Shown: positions 1 through 9,072, counted from the first letter of the stretch. The stretch: 64,000 nucleotides of DNA from Solibacillus isronensis (GCF_023715405.1 NZ_JAMBOC010000001.1:186001-250000); one strand, 5' to 3'. Made by a program: numbers and translations. Notes: generated from the sequence alone by a model not told the origin.

Positions 1-753
1 GCGGTTGCCCTCGAAGCAGAGCGTGTCGAGATTTTTTCATCAGTTGAAGGGATTTTCACGGCAGACCCAGAAATTGTAAAAGGATCTAGGAAACTACCGG
101 AAGTTTCTTATGATGAGATGTTGGAATTTGCAAATTTAGGGGCTAAAATTTTGCACCCACGTGCGGTTGAACTTGCCAAAAAATACAATATATCGCTCAT
201 TGTACGCTCTTTCGTACAGGACGTGGAAGGCACTTTTATTAAAGGGGATGTAGACATGGAGAAAAACTTACTTGTACGCGGGGTAGCTTACGAATCGGAT
301 ATTATTCGTTTGACGATCGGCTATGATTCTTATGAAACCGCGTCATTGGCAGAAGTGTTTAGTGTTTTAGCAGAAAATGATATCAATGTGGATATTATTG
401 TTCAAGCAGTCATTGATGGCGTGAAGCCGACCATTTCCTTTACAATTTCCAAAGATGAGTTTGCGGAAGCTTTACGGGTACTGGAAACTAGTAAATTGTC
501 ACTTGGGTTTAGTTTTGCAGATTTTGAAGTAGGTTTAGCGAAAGTATCTATTATCGGTTCTGCGATGGCATCCAATCCGGGGGTTGCGGCTCGCATGTTT
601 GCACGCTTAGGTCGCGAACATATTCCTGTAAAAATGGTCAGCACTTCGGAAATTAAAGTTTCTGTCGTTGTACCACAGGAAGAAATGGTTCGTGCTGCGA
701 ATGTGCTGCATGAGGAATTCAATTTGGCGATGAAAGAAGTAACCGCTTCTTAA
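1..753 (+). CDS. lysC: Aspartokinase, C-terminal part (5' end outside window)
   Basis: Aspartokinase phosphorylates aspartate, the first step towards lysine, threonine, methionine and diaminopimelate. The reading frame is open from base 1, so the N-terminal part of the kinase lies outside the window. The visible part has the kinase-end motif GIFTADP near residue 19 and AKILHPRAVE, then two ACT-type regulatory repeats (VRGVAYESDIIRLTI and AKVSIIGSAMASNPG), as in B. subtilis LysC (aspartokinase II). The gene is followed by a terminator and lies next to yslB and sdhCAB, which is the B. subtilis order. An internal start for a separate regulatory subunit is described in its own entry. Confidence 0.95.
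   Translation, partial: AVALEAERVEIFSSVEGIFTADPEIVKGSRKLPEVSYDEMLEFANLGAKILHPRAVELAKKYNISLIVRSFVQDVEGTFIKGDVDMEKNLLVRGVAYESDIIRLTIGYDSYETASLAEVFSVLAENDINVDIIVQAVIDGVKPTISFTISKDEFAEALRVLETSKLSLGFSFADFEVGLAKVSIIGSAMASNPGVAARMFARLGREHIPVKMVSTSEIKVSVVVPQEEMVRAANVLHEEFNLAMKEVTAS
241..258 (+). promoter_or_regulatory. Internal ribosome binding site and ATG for aspartokinase beta subunit
   Basis: AAAGGGG at 241-247 lies eight bases before an in-frame ATG at 256, which begins MEKNLLVRG at the start of the ACT region. B. subtilis aspartokinase II is known to make its beta subunit from an internal in-frame start at the equivalent place. The site is seen in the sequence; its use here is inferred. Confidence 0.6.
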
Positions 754-759
754 AGTAAT

Positions 760-798
760 AGCTGGAAATGAGCTGTAGTAGCTTATTTCCAGCTTTTT
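760..798 (+). terminator. Terminator of lysC
   Basis: A 15-bp stem (AGCTGGAAATGAGCT at 760-774 with AGCTTATTTCCAGCT at 780-794, one mismatch) with a five-base loop runs into a T tract. Confidence 0.85.
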
Positions 799-848
799 AT
801 TGAGTAAATTTGCTGCTTCAGCAATAGTTGTTTATTATAAGTTGAAGG

Positions 849-1265
849 CTAAATTTTCTCTTTTAAATCCCATTTTAACGTAAATTTTACGACATGTTTG
901 TCATTATCTTTTTCTTCATAGCATTCCGTCAAATAGCCTAGCTGCTTTTGTTTCTGCTCTGCTAAAAAGCCAGCTTCAAGACGGAAGCAACGTTGTACAA
1001 TATTGAGTGGCACTTCCTCTGTTGTCAAAAGTATGTAATGAAGTTCGTCCTTCGTTTCTTTTTCCAGAACTAACTGACCCCAGCCAGCTTCCATAAAAAA
1101 GGAAGGGAGTTCATCCATTGAAAATAATGGGAACTTTCTTGCAATTTCTTTACCTGCCCAATATAAAACATCTTCTTCATGCTTACCTAGAATAGAAGGA
1201 AGAAGATGGTCACGAATGATTTCGTAGCCAAAAGTTGGAATCGTTTTCATTTTGTACCCTTCCAT
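849..1265 (-). CDS. yslB: YslB-like protein (DUF2507)
   Basis: This small protein of unknown biochemical role belongs to the YslB/DUF2507 family, found between lysC and sdhC in bacilli. The family pattern is visible: YEIIRDHLLPSILG, then YWAGKEIARKFPL, FFMEAGWGQL, FRLEAGFLAEQ and a final VKFTLKWD. I start the 138-residue protein at the ATG whose first base is 1265, because AAAGAGG lies just upstream of it. Two earlier in-frame ATGs at 1283 and 1304 are possible but less well spaced. It is transcribed against its neighbours and ends 95 bases from the lysC stop. Confidence 0.85.
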   Translation of the reverse strand: MEGYKMKTIPTFGYEIIRDHLLPSILGKHEEDVLYWAGKEIARKFPLFSMDELPSFFMEAGWGQLVLEKETKDELHYILLTTEEVPLNIVQRCFRLEAGFLAEQKQKQLGYLTECYEEKDNDKHVVKFTLKWDLKEKI

Positions 1266-1398
1266 ATAAAAAACCTCTTTCATAAATTTTCTTATAATTT
1301 TCATTCTTTCATGAAGAAATGAGTTATAAGCAGAAAAAACGGTTCTTAAAACAGCGTAAAACCGTCTTTAAAATGATTATAAAATATCCTGCGTTGCC

Positions 1399-1427
1399 TT
1401 GACGCTAGTATCTGTTGAGAGTACAAT
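1399..1427 (+). promoter_or_regulatory. Sigma-A-type promoter of sdhCAB
   Basis: TTGACG at 1399-1404 and TACAAT at 1422-1427 are separated by 17 bases, about 110 bases before the sdhC start. Confidence 0.7.
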
Positions 1428-1536
1428 GGACATGTCATAATATTGTACCATGATGAAATGCGCAGTCAACATCCCAACTTTTACAATTTTGAGGCGTTGC
1501 GCATGTGTATTTCAAGTACTAAGGGGGGTAACAGTT

Positions 1537-2151
1537 TTGTCGAAAGATCGTGAATTTTTATGGCGCCGCTTACACTCGTTATTAGGTGTAGTTCCTGTCG
1601 GGTTGTTCTTGGTGTTCCACTTATTTCTGAACTTCACTGCAGTTGGCGGTGAAGAAACTTACAATAACGCAACAGGTGTTATGGAATTACTTCCACACTC
1701 GTTATTGTTAGCGATGGAATGGATCATTATCTATATTCCATTAATGTTCCACGGATTCTATGGAGTGTATATTGCTTTCACTGCAACATACAATACTGGA
1801 CGTTTCAGCACATTCCGTAACTGGATGTTTGCATTGCAACGTTTCACAGGTATTTTCCTTGTAGTCTTCATTGCGTGGCATATTTTCCAAACACGTATCC
1901 AAAAAGCATTAGGTGCTGAAGTTGAATTTAATATGATGGTTGAAATCGTTGACAATCCATTAATGTTAGTATTCTACATCTTAGGTATCGTTTCAGCAGC
2001 ATTCCACTTAGCGAACGGTTTATGGTCGTTCTTAGTAAGCTGGGGTATTACGCAATCTAACAAATCTCAACGAATCGCAACTTATGTTACGTTGTTAATT
2101 TTCGTAGTATTAGCAATCGTTGGTGTTGCAGCTATCTTAGCATTCGTCTAA
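1537..2151 (+). CDS. sdhC: Succinate dehydrogenase cytochrome b558 subunit
   Basis: SdhC anchors succinate:menaquinone reductase (complex II) in the membrane and binds two hemes b. The 204-residue protein has about five membrane segments. Histidines at residues 13 and 28 (RRLHSLLG and VFHLFLN) fall exactly where B. subtilis SdhC has heme ligands, and further conserved His occur in MFHGFYGVYIAF, AWHIFQTRIQ and FHLANGLWSF. I chose the TTG at 1537 because GGGGGG lies just upstream and it gives the family's usual length. An upstream ATG at 1450 would add 29 unrelated residues. It is first in the sdhCAB operon behind a good promoter. Confidence 0.95.
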   Translation: MSKDREFLWRRLHSLLGVVPVGLFLVFHLFLNFTAVGGEETYNNATGVMELLPHSLLLAMEWIIIYIPLMFHGFYGVYIAFTATYNTGRFSTFRNWMFALQRFTGIFLVVFIAWHIFQTRIQKALGAEVEFNMMVEIVDNPLMLVFYILGIVSAAFHLANGLWSFLVSWGITQSNKSQRIATYVTLLIFVVLAIVGVAAILAFV

Positions 2152-2246
2152 TCCCTTAACTTGATCACTACTACATAGTTAAGATCCTAGAAGGAATGGA
2201 ATATGAGTAAGAGTTTTTAGCAATTAATGAGGAGTGAGAAATAATC

Positions 2247-3992
2247 ATGGCAAAAAGTAAAGTTATCGTCGTTGGTGGCGGTCTTGCTGGCTTAATGGCT
2301 ACGATTAAAGCAGCTGAAGTTGGTACTGAAGTTGATTTATTCTCGTTAGTTCCAGTTAAACGTTCACACTCTGTATGTGCACAAGGCGGAATTAACGGAG
2401 CAGTTAATACAAAAGGTGAAGGGGATTCTCCATGGATCCACTTTGACGATACAGTATATGGTGGAGACTTCTTAGCGAACCAACCACCAGTTAAAGCAAT
2501 GGCTGATGCCGCTCCTGGTATCATCCACTTAATGGACCGTATGGGAGTAATGTTCAACCGTACGCCAGAAGGTTTACTTGACTTCCGTCGTTTCGGTGGT
2601 ACATTAATGCACCGTACAGCATTCGCTGGTGCGACAACGGGTCAACAATTATTATATGCACTAGATGAGCAAGTTCGTGCACACGAAGTAGCTGGTTTAG
2701 TTACGAAGTATGAGCATTGGGAATTCCTTGGTGCGGTGCTTGATGACGAAGGCGTTTGCCGCGGTATCGTAGCACAAGATTTACGTTCAGAAGAAATTCG
2801 CTCATTCCGTTCTGATGCTGTAATTATGGCAACAGGTGGTCCTGGGATTATCTTCGGTAAAACAACAAACTCAGTAATCAACACTGGTTCTGCAGCATCG
2901 ATTGTTTACCAACAAGGTGCAACATATTCAAACGGTGAAATGATTCAAATTCACCCAACAGCGATTCCTGGAGACGACAAAAACCGTCTAATGTCTGAAT
3001 CTGCTCGTGGTGAAGGTGGACGTGTATGGACGTATAAAGACGGTAAGCCTTGGTACTTCCTAGAAGAGAAATATCCTGCTTACGGTAACTTAGTACCACG
3101 TGATATCGCAACACGTGAAATCTTTGACGTGTGCGTAAACCAAAAGTTGGGTATTAACGGGGAAAACATGGTATACTTAGACTTATCCCATAAAGATCCT
3201 CATGAATTAGATATTAAATTAGGTGGTATTATCGAAATCTACGAGAAATTCGTAGGTGATGACCCACGTAAATTACCGATGAAAATCTTCCCTGCGGTAC
3301 ACTATTCAATGGGCGGATTATGGGTTGACTATGACCAAATGACTGAAATTCCTGGTTTATTCGCTGCAGGTGAATGTGACTACTCACAACATGGTGCAAA
3401 CCGTTTAGGTGCGAACTCATTATTATCAGCGATTTACGGTGGTATGGTTGCAGGTCCAAATGCTGTTAAGTACATTAAAGGACTTCAAAAGCATGCGGAA
3501 GATCTACCTGAAGAAATCTACACGCGTCGCGTACAGGAAGAAACAGAGAAATGGGAAGCTATCCTGAAAATGGATGGTACGGAAAACGCTTACTTGCTAC
3601 ACAAAGAGCTTGGTGAGTGGATGACTGACAACATGACTGTTGTACGTGTAAACGCAAAATTAGAAGAAACTTATGCGAAATTAACTGAGCTTCAAGAGCG
3701 TTGGGAAAACATCAACATTAACGATACGCAAAAATGGTCGAATCAAGGTGCCCACTTCACTCGTCAGTTAAAGAACATGTTATATTTAGCTAAAGTTATG
3801 ACGAAGGGTGCATTATTACGTGACGAATCTCGTGGCGCTCACTTTAAGCCAGAATTCCCAGAACGTGATGATGAGAACTTCTTAAAAACAACTATGGCGA
3901 AGTTCGATCCGGCAACGGGCGAACCAATTATTACTTATGCCGAAGTAGACGTTTCGTTAATTCCACCACGTAAACGCGACTACTCAGCGTAG
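2247..3992 (+). CDS. sdhA: Succinate dehydrogenase flavoprotein subunit
   Basis: SdhA oxidises succinate to fumarate with covalently bound FAD and passes electrons to SdhB. The 581-residue protein starts with the dinucleotide-binding motif VVGGGLAGL and has HSVCAQGGINGA, whose His is the flavin attachment region. It also has the substrate-site segments HPTAIPG and RGEGGRVW, plus GECDYSQHGANRLGANSLL and SRGAHFKPEFPERDDENF, all typical of the menaquinone-linked family. GAGGAG precedes the ATG. It is the second gene of the operon, 95 bases after sdhC. Confidence 0.98.
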   Translation: MAKSKVIVVGGGLAGLMATIKAAEVGTEVDLFSLVPVKRSHSVCAQGGINGAVNTKGEGDSPWIHFDDTVYGGDFLANQPPVKAMADAAPGIIHLMDRMGVMFNRTPEGLLDFRRFGGTLMHRTAFAGATTGQQLLYALDEQVRAHEVAGLVTKYEHWEFLGAVLDDEGVCRGIVAQDLRSEEIRSFRSDAVIMATGGPGIIFGKTTNSVINTGSAASIVYQQGATYSNGEMIQIHPTAIPGDDKNRLMSESARGEGGRVWTYKDGKPWYFLEEKYPAYGNLVPRDIATREIFDVCVNQKLGINGENMVYLDLSHKDPHELDIKLGGIIEIYEKFVGDDPRKLPMKIFPAVHYSMGGLWVDYDQMTEIPGLFAAGECDYSQHGANRLGANSLLSAIYGGMVAGPNAVKYIKGLQKHAEDLPEEIYTRRVQEETEKWEAILKMDGTENAYLLHKELGEWMTDNMTVVRVNAKLEETYAKLTELQERWENININDTQKWSNQGAHFTRQLKNMLYLAKVMTKGALLRDESRGAHFKPEFPERDDENFLKTTMAKFDPATGEPIITYAEVDVSLIPPRKRDYSA

Positions 3993-4008
3993 AAGGGGGA
4001 ACTAAACA

Positions 4009-4785
4009 GTGGAAACAGTAAATACTGATAGAACAGTTAAGTTAGAAATCGTTCGTCAAGACAATGAGAATGGTGCTACACGCGTTGAGAAGTTTGAAGT
4101 TCCTTACCGTCCTGGTATGAACGTTATCTCTGCTCTAATGCATATTCAAAAAAATCCTGTTACTGCTGATGGTCAAAAAACGACTCCAGTAGCATGGGAT
4201 ATGAACTGTCTGGAAGAAGTTTGTGGTGCATGTTCAATGGTAATCAATGGACGTCCGCAACAATCTTGTTCAGCATTAGTAGACAAGTTAACTCAACCAA
4301 TTCGTTTAGAGCCAATGAAAACTTTCCCGGTTATCCGTGACTTACAAGTAGACCGTGAGCGCATGTTTAACGCACTTAAGAAAGTTAAAGCATGGGTACC
4401 AATCGATGGTACTTATGATTTAGGTGAAGGTCCACGTATGCCGGAGCGCAAACGTCAATGGGCTTATGAATTATCAAAATGTATGACTTGTGGTGTATGT
4501 ATGGAAGCATGTCCAAACGTTTCTGAATCAGCATCATTCATCGGTCCATTTGCTTTATCACAAGTACGTTTATTCAACACACACCCAACTGGTGCAATGA
4601 ATAAAGACGAGCGTTTAAATGCAATCATGGGCGACGGTGGTCTTGCAAACTGTGGTAACTCTCAAAACTGTGTAGCTGCTTGTCCAAAAGGTATTCCTTT
4701 GACAACATCTATCGCTGCACTTAACCGTGAAACAACAGTTCAAATGTTCAAAAACTTCTTCGGTTCTGACCACATGGTTGACTAA
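4009..4785 (+). CDS. sdhB: Succinate dehydrogenase iron-sulfur subunit
   Basis: SdhB carries electrons from the SdhA flavin to the membrane quinone through three iron-sulfur clusters. The 258-residue protein shows the [2Fe-2S] pattern CLEEVCGACSMVINGRPQQS followed by Cys. The C-terminal half has CMTCGVCMEACP and CGNSQNCVAACPKGIP for the [4Fe-4S] and [3Fe-4S] clusters. The start is a GTG at 4009 with AGAAGGGGGA upstream, 16 bases after sdhA. A strong terminator follows. Confidence 0.97.
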   Translation: METVNTDRTVKLEIVRQDNENGATRVEKFEVPYRPGMNVISALMHIQKNPVTADGQKTTPVAWDMNCLEEVCGACSMVINGRPQQSCSALVDKLTQPIRLEPMKTFPVIRDLQVDRERMFNALKKVKAWVPIDGTYDLGEGPRMPERKRQWAYELSKCMTCGVCMEACPNVSESASFIGPFALSQVRLFNTHPTGAMNKDERLNAIMGDGGLANCGNSQNCVAACPKGIPLTTSIAALNRETTVQMFKNFFGSDHMVD

Positions 4786-4801
4786 TCGAATGAATATAAT
4801 T

Positions 4802-4832
4802 GACCCTCACCTAGGTGGGGGTCTTTTTGTTT
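4802..4832 (+). terminator. Terminator of sdhCAB
   Basis: The palindromic segment at 4802-4822 (GACCC...GGGTC around CTAG, with G-T pairs) is followed by TTTTTGTTT. Confidence 0.85.
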
Positions 4833-4926
4833 AGGATCGCTTTTTGATTTCTTACAAATTATGCTATAATGAATGAGTATTCATTATCAGGGGATGATGA
4901 TGTAATCAAACAAAGGGGGAATTTTT

Positions 4927-5370
4927 ATGCGAGCTACATATATTCAGGATGCAACAGAATGGATGGCAGGATTTTCGTTTTCGACAAAGGTAAAGGTGCG
5001 ATTTTCGGAAACAGATATGTATGGGCATGTAAATAATACAAAAGTATTTGCCTATTTCGAGTATGCACGTATCGAATATTTTAAAGCATTAGGATTTGAT
5101 TTTACAGCAGGATCGGATACGGGAAATATGCTCGTTGTGGCAGATATTCAGTGTGATTATTTAAAAGAAGTGTTCTTTGATGAGGAATTGACAGTATTTG
5201 TCAAAACTGCGTCGATCGGCACTTCTTCCATGGATTTGCATTATTTGGTGAAAAATGAAAAAGATGAAGCATGCTATACAGGACGCGGAACGCTTGTACA
5301 ATTGAGCAGTGACACGGGGAAAGGTGTCCCGTTACTGGAAGAGCAAAAAAAATTATTGCTTGGGAAATAG
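4927..5370 (+). CDS. ysmA: Acyl-CoA thioesterase, hot-dog fold (YsmA-like)
   Basis: This is a predicted 4HBT/hot-dog thioesterase that would hydrolyse acyl-CoA; the natural substrate is unknown. The motif RFSETDMYGHVNNTKVFAYF holds the catalytic-type Asp followed by GHVNN, typical of the YbgC/4-hydroxybenzoyl-CoA thioesterase family. The length (147 residues) fits a single hot-dog domain. The ATG at 4927 has AAAGGGGG seven bases upstream. An extended -10 (TGCTATAAT at 4862-4870) suggests its own promoter after the sdhB terminator. B. subtilis ysmA occupies the same neighbourhood. Confidence 0.85.
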   Translation: MRATYIQDATEWMAGFSFSTKVKVRFSETDMYGHVNNTKVFAYFEYARIEYFKALGFDFTAGSDTGNMLVVADIQCDYLKEVFFDEELTVFVKTASIGTSSMDLHYLVKNEKDEACYTGRGTLVQLSSDTGKGVPLLEEQKKLLLGK

Positions 5371-5382
5371 TTAAATGCCCTC

Positions 5383-5410
5383 ACCTGCTTTGTATTTTCG
5401 ACATAATGTA
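5383..5410 (+). promoter_or_regulatory. Sigma-K-like promoter of gerE
   Basis: CATAATGTA at 5402-5410 fits the sigma-K -10 pattern CATANNNTA. An AC at 5383-5384 lies 17 bases upstream, as in the sigma-K -35 pattern. GerE is known to be made in the mother cell under sigma-K, which agrees with this match. Confidence 0.6.
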
Positions 5411-5439
5411 CAAAGAAGAGGATAGGAGGGTGTTGCAAA

Positions 5440-5661
5440 ATGAATCGTCCGCAGCATCGTTCGCTGTTAACAAAAAGAGAACGCGAGATTTTTGAGCTAT
5501 TAATAAAGGACTATTCAACACGGGAAATATCAACTAAGCTAGGCATTAGTGAAAAAACCGTTCGTAATCATATTTCCAATACGATTCAAAAGCTGGGTGT
5601 ATCAAGTCGTACGCAAGCAATTCTTGAGCTATTAAGACTTCAGGAATTGTCGATATACTGA
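5440..5661 (+). CDS. gerE: Late mother-cell transcription regulator GerE
   Basis: GerE activates and represses spore coat genes late in sporulation. The 73-residue protein is essentially one LuxR/FixJ-type helix-turn-helix: LTKREREIFELL, then STREISTKLGISEKTVRNHI and IQKLGVSSRTQAILELL. It has no receiver domain, as expected for GerE. AGGAGGG precedes the ATG, and a sigma-K-like promoter lies directly upstream. The neighbourhood (ysmA, gerE, ysmB, racE) matches B. subtilis. Confidence 0.93.
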   Translation: MNRPQHRSLLTKREREIFELLIKDYSTREISTKLGISEKTVRNHISNTIQKLGVSSRTQAILELLRLQELSIY

Positions 5662-5734
5662 TTCGATGCTTGCTATTTTATAAAAAAAACTTCAAAATAG
5701 AACTATGAAACGCATCGAGGAGTGAATGGAGTAG

Positions 5735-6178
5735 ATGAAAGATCACAGCACACATAGCTCTGAATCTGTAGCAATCCTGGAAAAAGAACTAAGATATATT
5801 TCACACTTAATCAAACAAAAAGGTCGAGAAATTTTAAGTAATTATACGATTACACCTCCGCAATTTATTGCATTGCAATGGTTGCATGAATCGGGTGATA
5901 TGACGATCGGTGACTTGTCGACGAAAATGTATTTAGCGTTTTCGACAACGACAGATTTAGTGGACCGGATGGAGAAAAATGAATTGGTACAGCGTGTACG
6001 TGACGAAAATGATCGACGTGTTGTACGGATTCATCTTTTACCTGAAGGCGAAAGAATTATACAGGAAGTAATTTTTAAGCGTCAAAATTATTTGCGGGAT
6101 ATTACACAGGAATTTAACGCAGAAGAGTTTGAACAATTATCAAGAACATTACAAAAACTACATTTATTAATGAAATAG
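5735..6178 (+). CDS. ysmB: MarR-family transcriptional regulator (YsmB-like)
   Basis: This is a winged-helix MarR-family DNA-binding protein of 147 residues. The helix-turn-helix and wing are visible in MTIGDLSTKMYLAFSTTTDL, then VDRMEKNELVQRVRDENDRR, where the DENDRR wing segment is the family hallmark. The ligand and targets cannot be told from sequence. GGAG lies just before the ATG. It sits between gerE and racE, 16 bases before racE, and may be cotranscribed with it, as in B. subtilis. Confidence 0.88.
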   Translation: MKDHSTHSSESVAILEKELRYISHLIKQKGREILSNYTITPPQFIALQWLHESGDMTIGDLSTKMYLAFSTTTDLVDRMEKNELVQRVRDENDRRVVRIHLLPEGERIIQEVIFKRQNYLRDITQEFNAEEFEQLSRTLQKLHLLMK

Positions 6179-6194
6179 GATAGAGGCGGTACAA

Positions 6195-6995
6195 GTGAAT
6201 GCCCCAATTGGTGTTATCGATTCCGGAGTTGGCGGATTAACAGTGGCAAAAGCGATTATGGAGCTTTTGCCGAATGAAACAATATATTATATAGGTGATA
6301 CGGCGCGATGTCCTTACGGGCCACGCACAAAGAAAGAAGTCCGCAATTTTACATGGGAGATGGCAAAAGCACTCGAAAAGATGAATGTGAAGATGCTTGT
6401 CATTGCATGTAATACTGCGACTGCCGTTGCATTGGAAAGTCTGCAAAAACATATGCCATTTCCGGTTTTAGGAGTTATTAATGCAGGGGCACGAGCGGCC
6501 ATAAAAAAGACAAAGCGCAATGAAGTTGTCGTATTAGCGACAGAAGGCACGATCAAAAGTGGCGCATATGAAGAAGCGGTGAAATCATTATCGACAAAAG
6601 CGAAAATAATTCCACTTGCCTGTCCGACATTTGTGCCACTCGTTGAAAGTGGTGAATACGAAGGCCAATTTTCGTATGACCTCGTTGCAAAAGGATTAAA
6701 GCCGCTTGAAGATGAGCGATTTGATACAGTCATTTTAGGCTGTACACATTATCCTATTTTACAAAAGCAAATTGAGGCAGCAGTAGGCTCACATGTTCAC
6801 GTCCTGTCATCTGCCGAAGAAACAGCTAAAGATGTCGAAGCGATTTTAAGCTATACAGGACAATTACGAACAGATGAAGAACCGCCGCAGCATATTCTGC
6901 ATGCATCTGGTTCCGTGCCGATTTTCCGTTCCATAGCAGAACGTTGGCTGGAAAAAGGTGAATTGGATATACGTAAAATTACATTCGAAAAATAG
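6195..6995 (+). CDS. racE: Glutamate racemase
   Basis: The enzyme converts L-glutamate to D-glutamate for peptidoglycan. The 266-residue protein has IGVIDSGVGGLTVA at the N terminus, the first catalytic Cys in VIACNTATA and the second in LGCTHYP, plus YIGDTARCPYGPR. The start is a GTG at 6195 with GAGGCGG upstream. It follows ysmB closely and is ended by a strong terminator. In B. subtilis gerM lies between racE and rph; here no such gene is present, only a 124-base gap with the terminator. Confidence 0.95.
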   Translation: MNAPIGVIDSGVGGLTVAKAIMELLPNETIYYIGDTARCPYGPRTKKEVRNFTWEMAKALEKMNVKMLVIACNTATAVALESLQKHMPFPVLGVINAGARAAIKKTKRNEVVVLATEGTIKSGAYEEAVKSLSTKAKIIPLACPTFVPLVESGEYEGQFSYDLVAKGLKPLEDERFDTVILGCTHYPILQKQIEAAVGSHVHVLSSAEETAKDVEAILSYTGQLRTDEEPPQHILHASGSVPIFRSIAERWLEKGELDIRKITFEK

Positions 6996-7000
6996 TTGAT

Positions 7001-7037
7001 AGCTCAAATTAGGCATTTTGTCTAATTTGAGCTTTTT
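7001..7037 (+). terminator. Terminator of racE
   Basis: The 12-bp stem AGCTCAAATTAG (7001-7012) pairs with CTAATTTGAGCT (7022-7033) and is followed by T residues. Confidence 0.85.
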
Positions 7038-7119
7038 CCTTCTATGTCTTGCTTTTCTGCTTTAGACCCTCCTTAAATTGTGATAAGATAAGTGCGCGAA
7101 CAAATTGAGGAGGTCACGA

Positions 7120-7872
7120 ATGACTAGACATGACTTACGAGCTGTGAATGAATTACGTCCAGTTCAAATTGATAATAATTATTTAATGCATCCGGAAGGC
7201 TCGGTATTAATAACAGTTGGAAATACAAAGGTGATTTGTACTGCAACGATTGAAGAAAAAGTACCTGGTTTTTTACGTGGACAAGGTAAAGGTTGGATTA
7301 CGGCTGAATATTCCATGCTACCACGCGCTACAGAGCAACGCACACGCCGTGAAAGCTCTGCAGGGAAGGTAAGTGGCCGCACGATGGAAATTCAACGCTT
7401 AATCGGCCGAGCATTACGTGCTGTCGTTGATTTAGAAGCGCTAGGTGAAAAAACGATATGGATTGACTGTGACGTGATCCAGGCAGATGGCGGAACGCGT
7501 ACGGCATCGATTACAGGAGCATTTGTAGCGATGACACAGGCAATTGCAAAACTAGGCGTAGACAAGCCATTCGTAAAATTCCCCGTAACAGATTTTTTAG
7601 CTGCAACTAGTGTGGGAAAACTAGAAAACATTGGCGCAGTTTTGGATTTAAACTATGTGGAAGATTCATCTGCACAAGTCGATATGAATGTTATTATGAC
7701 AGGTGCCGGCGAATTTGTGGAATTGCAAGGTACAGGCGAAGAAGCGACATTCAGCCGTTCAGAACTGAATGAATTACTTGATTTAGGAGAATCGGGAATT
7801 GCCCAGCTAATCGAAATGCAAAAAACAGCACTAGGTGAAATCGCAAACTTGATCGGAAAGGTGGAAGCATAA
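7120..7872 (+). CDS. rph: Ribonuclease PH
   Basis: RNase PH trims tRNA 3' ends by phosphorolysis. The 250-residue protein has the family segments [20 protein letters not shown], then [29 protein letters not shown] and [20 protein letters not shown], covering the phosphate and active-site regions. I start at the ATG at 7120, seven bases after GAGGAGG, which gives [14 protein letters not shown]. An upstream in-frame ATG at 7105 lacks a good ribosome site. The stop overlaps the start of the XTP pyrophosphatase gene, which indicates coupling. Confidence 0.96.
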   Translation: MTRHDLRAVNELRPVQIDNNYLMHPEGSVLITVGNTKVICTATIEEKVPGFLRGQGKGWITAEYSMLPRATEQRTRRESSAGKVSGRTMEIQRLIGRALRAVVDLEALGEKTIWIDCDVIQADGGTRTASITGAFVAMTQAIAKLGVDKPFVKFPVTDFLAATSVGKLENIGAVLDLNYVEDSSAQVDMNVIMTGAGEFVELQGTGEEATFSRSELNELLDLGESGIAQLIEMQKTALGEIANLIGKVEA

Positions 7873-8465
7873 TGAAACAAGTAGTAATCGCCACAAAGAA
7901 TAAAGGAAAAGCGAAAGACTTTGAAGCATTATTCGGACCATTCGGCTATGAAGTTGTCACAATGTTTGACGTTGCTCCGGATGTGGAAATAGAAGAGACA
8001 GGTAAGACTTTTGAAGAAAATGCAATTTTAAAAGCGGAAACATTAGCAAACATGCTTGGCCAAATCGTGATTGCGGATGACAGCGGTTTAGCGATCGATG
8101 CATTAAACGGTGAACCTGGAGTGTATTCAGCACGTTATGCCGGCGATCATGACGATGAAGCGAATATGGTGAAAGTGCTGGAAAACATGAAGGATGTACC
8201 GGAAGAACAGCGTACAGCCCGTTTCTGCTGTGCATTGGCAATTGCAGGACCGAATATGGAAACGAAAACAGTATTCGGCACATGTGAAGGTATGATTGCA
8301 CATGAAAAGAAAGGGACTAACGGATTCGGCTATGATCCGATTTTCTATGTGCCTGCTTTGGAAAAACATATGGCTGAGCTTTCTGCAGAAGAAAAAGGTG
8401 CCATTTCACACCGAGGCAATGCTATTCGTAAACTGGCATTACAGTTAGCAGAATTTCTGAAATAG
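7872..8465 (+). CDS. rdgB: XTP/dITP diphosphatase (RdgB/HAM1 family)
   Basis: This enzyme removes non-canonical purine nucleotides (XTP, ITP, dITP) by hydrolysis to the monophosphate. The 197-residue protein has the family signatures [15 protein letters not shown] at the start, [35 protein letters not shown] and [11 protein letters not shown], and ends with [11 protein letters not shown]. Its ATG overlaps the rph stop (TAATG), so translation is probably coupled. It is the counterpart of B. subtilis ysnA. Confidence 0.95.
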   Translation: MKQVVIATKNKGKAKDFEALFGPFGYEVVTMFDVAPDVEIEETGKTFEENAILKAETLANMLGQIVIADDSGLAIDALNGEPGVYSARYAGDHDDEANMVKVLENMKDVPEEQRTARFCCALAIAGPNMETKTVFGTCEGMIAHEKKGTNGFGYDPIFYVPALEKHMAELSAEEKGAISHRGNAIRKLALQLAEFLK

Positions 8466-8571
8466 CAATTGCGGGAATTGTTGGAAATTGTAAAAATTTG
8501 TTTAATAACGATTGAATTTTCGTTTCAATGCTGTCACACTAAGTATAGAAATGTAAAGGATGTGGATACGA

Positions 8572-9072
8572 ATGAAGCTATTGATTATGAGTGATACACA
8601 TGGTGACGAGGAAATCATTGAACGTGTAAAGGGCTACCATCCAGATGCGCATAAAGTGATCCATTGTGGTGATAGTGAATTACCGTATGCACATCCTGCT
8701 CTGCAAGGAGTAGAGCGTGTGAAAGGGAACTGTGATCATGACCTTAACTATTTAGAGGAGATGCTGTTTCAGATAAATGGAGATCGTGTGTATGTGACAC
8801 ACGGGCATTTATACGATGTGAAAAACTCTCCAATGAAACTGATTTACCGCGCAAAGGAAGTCGGCGCACAAATCGTATGTTTTGGTCATTCACATGTACT
8901 TGGTGCAGAATATATTGACGACATTTTATTTATCAATCCGGGCAGCTTACTAAAGCCCCGTCGAATAGAAGAAAAGTCATTTGTTACCCTAACAATAACT
9001 TCCACACATTTTACATTACAATGTTATGACGATAATAATAATTTGATCGATGAATTATTTTATGAGCGTTAA
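8572..9072 (+). CDS. ysnB: YfcE/MJ0936-family metallophosphoesterase (YsnB-like)
   Basis: This is a calcineurin-like phosphodiesterase of 166 residues; the physiological substrate is not known. Metal-binding motifs are visible in order: SDTHGD near residue 7, HCGDSE, KGNCDHD, VTHGHLYD and GHSHVLG, followed by INPGSL. I start at the ATG at 8572, giving MKLLIMSDTHG, with AAAGGATG upstream; a start four codons earlier is also possible. It follows rdgB in the B. subtilis order and is closed by a terminator. Confidence 0.88.
   Translation: MKLLIMSDTHGDEEIIERVKGYHPDAHKVIHCGDSELPYAHPALQGVERVKGNCDHDLNYLEEMLFQINGDRVYVTHGHLYDVKNSPMKLIYRAKEVGAQIVCFGHSHVLGAEYIDDILFINPGSLLKPRRIEEKSFVTLTITSTHFTLQCYDDNNNLIDELFYER

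Noticed and set aside
1450-1536. Upstream ATG start for sdhC
   Set aside because: It would add 29 residues unlike the family and skip the strong ribosome site before TTG 1537.
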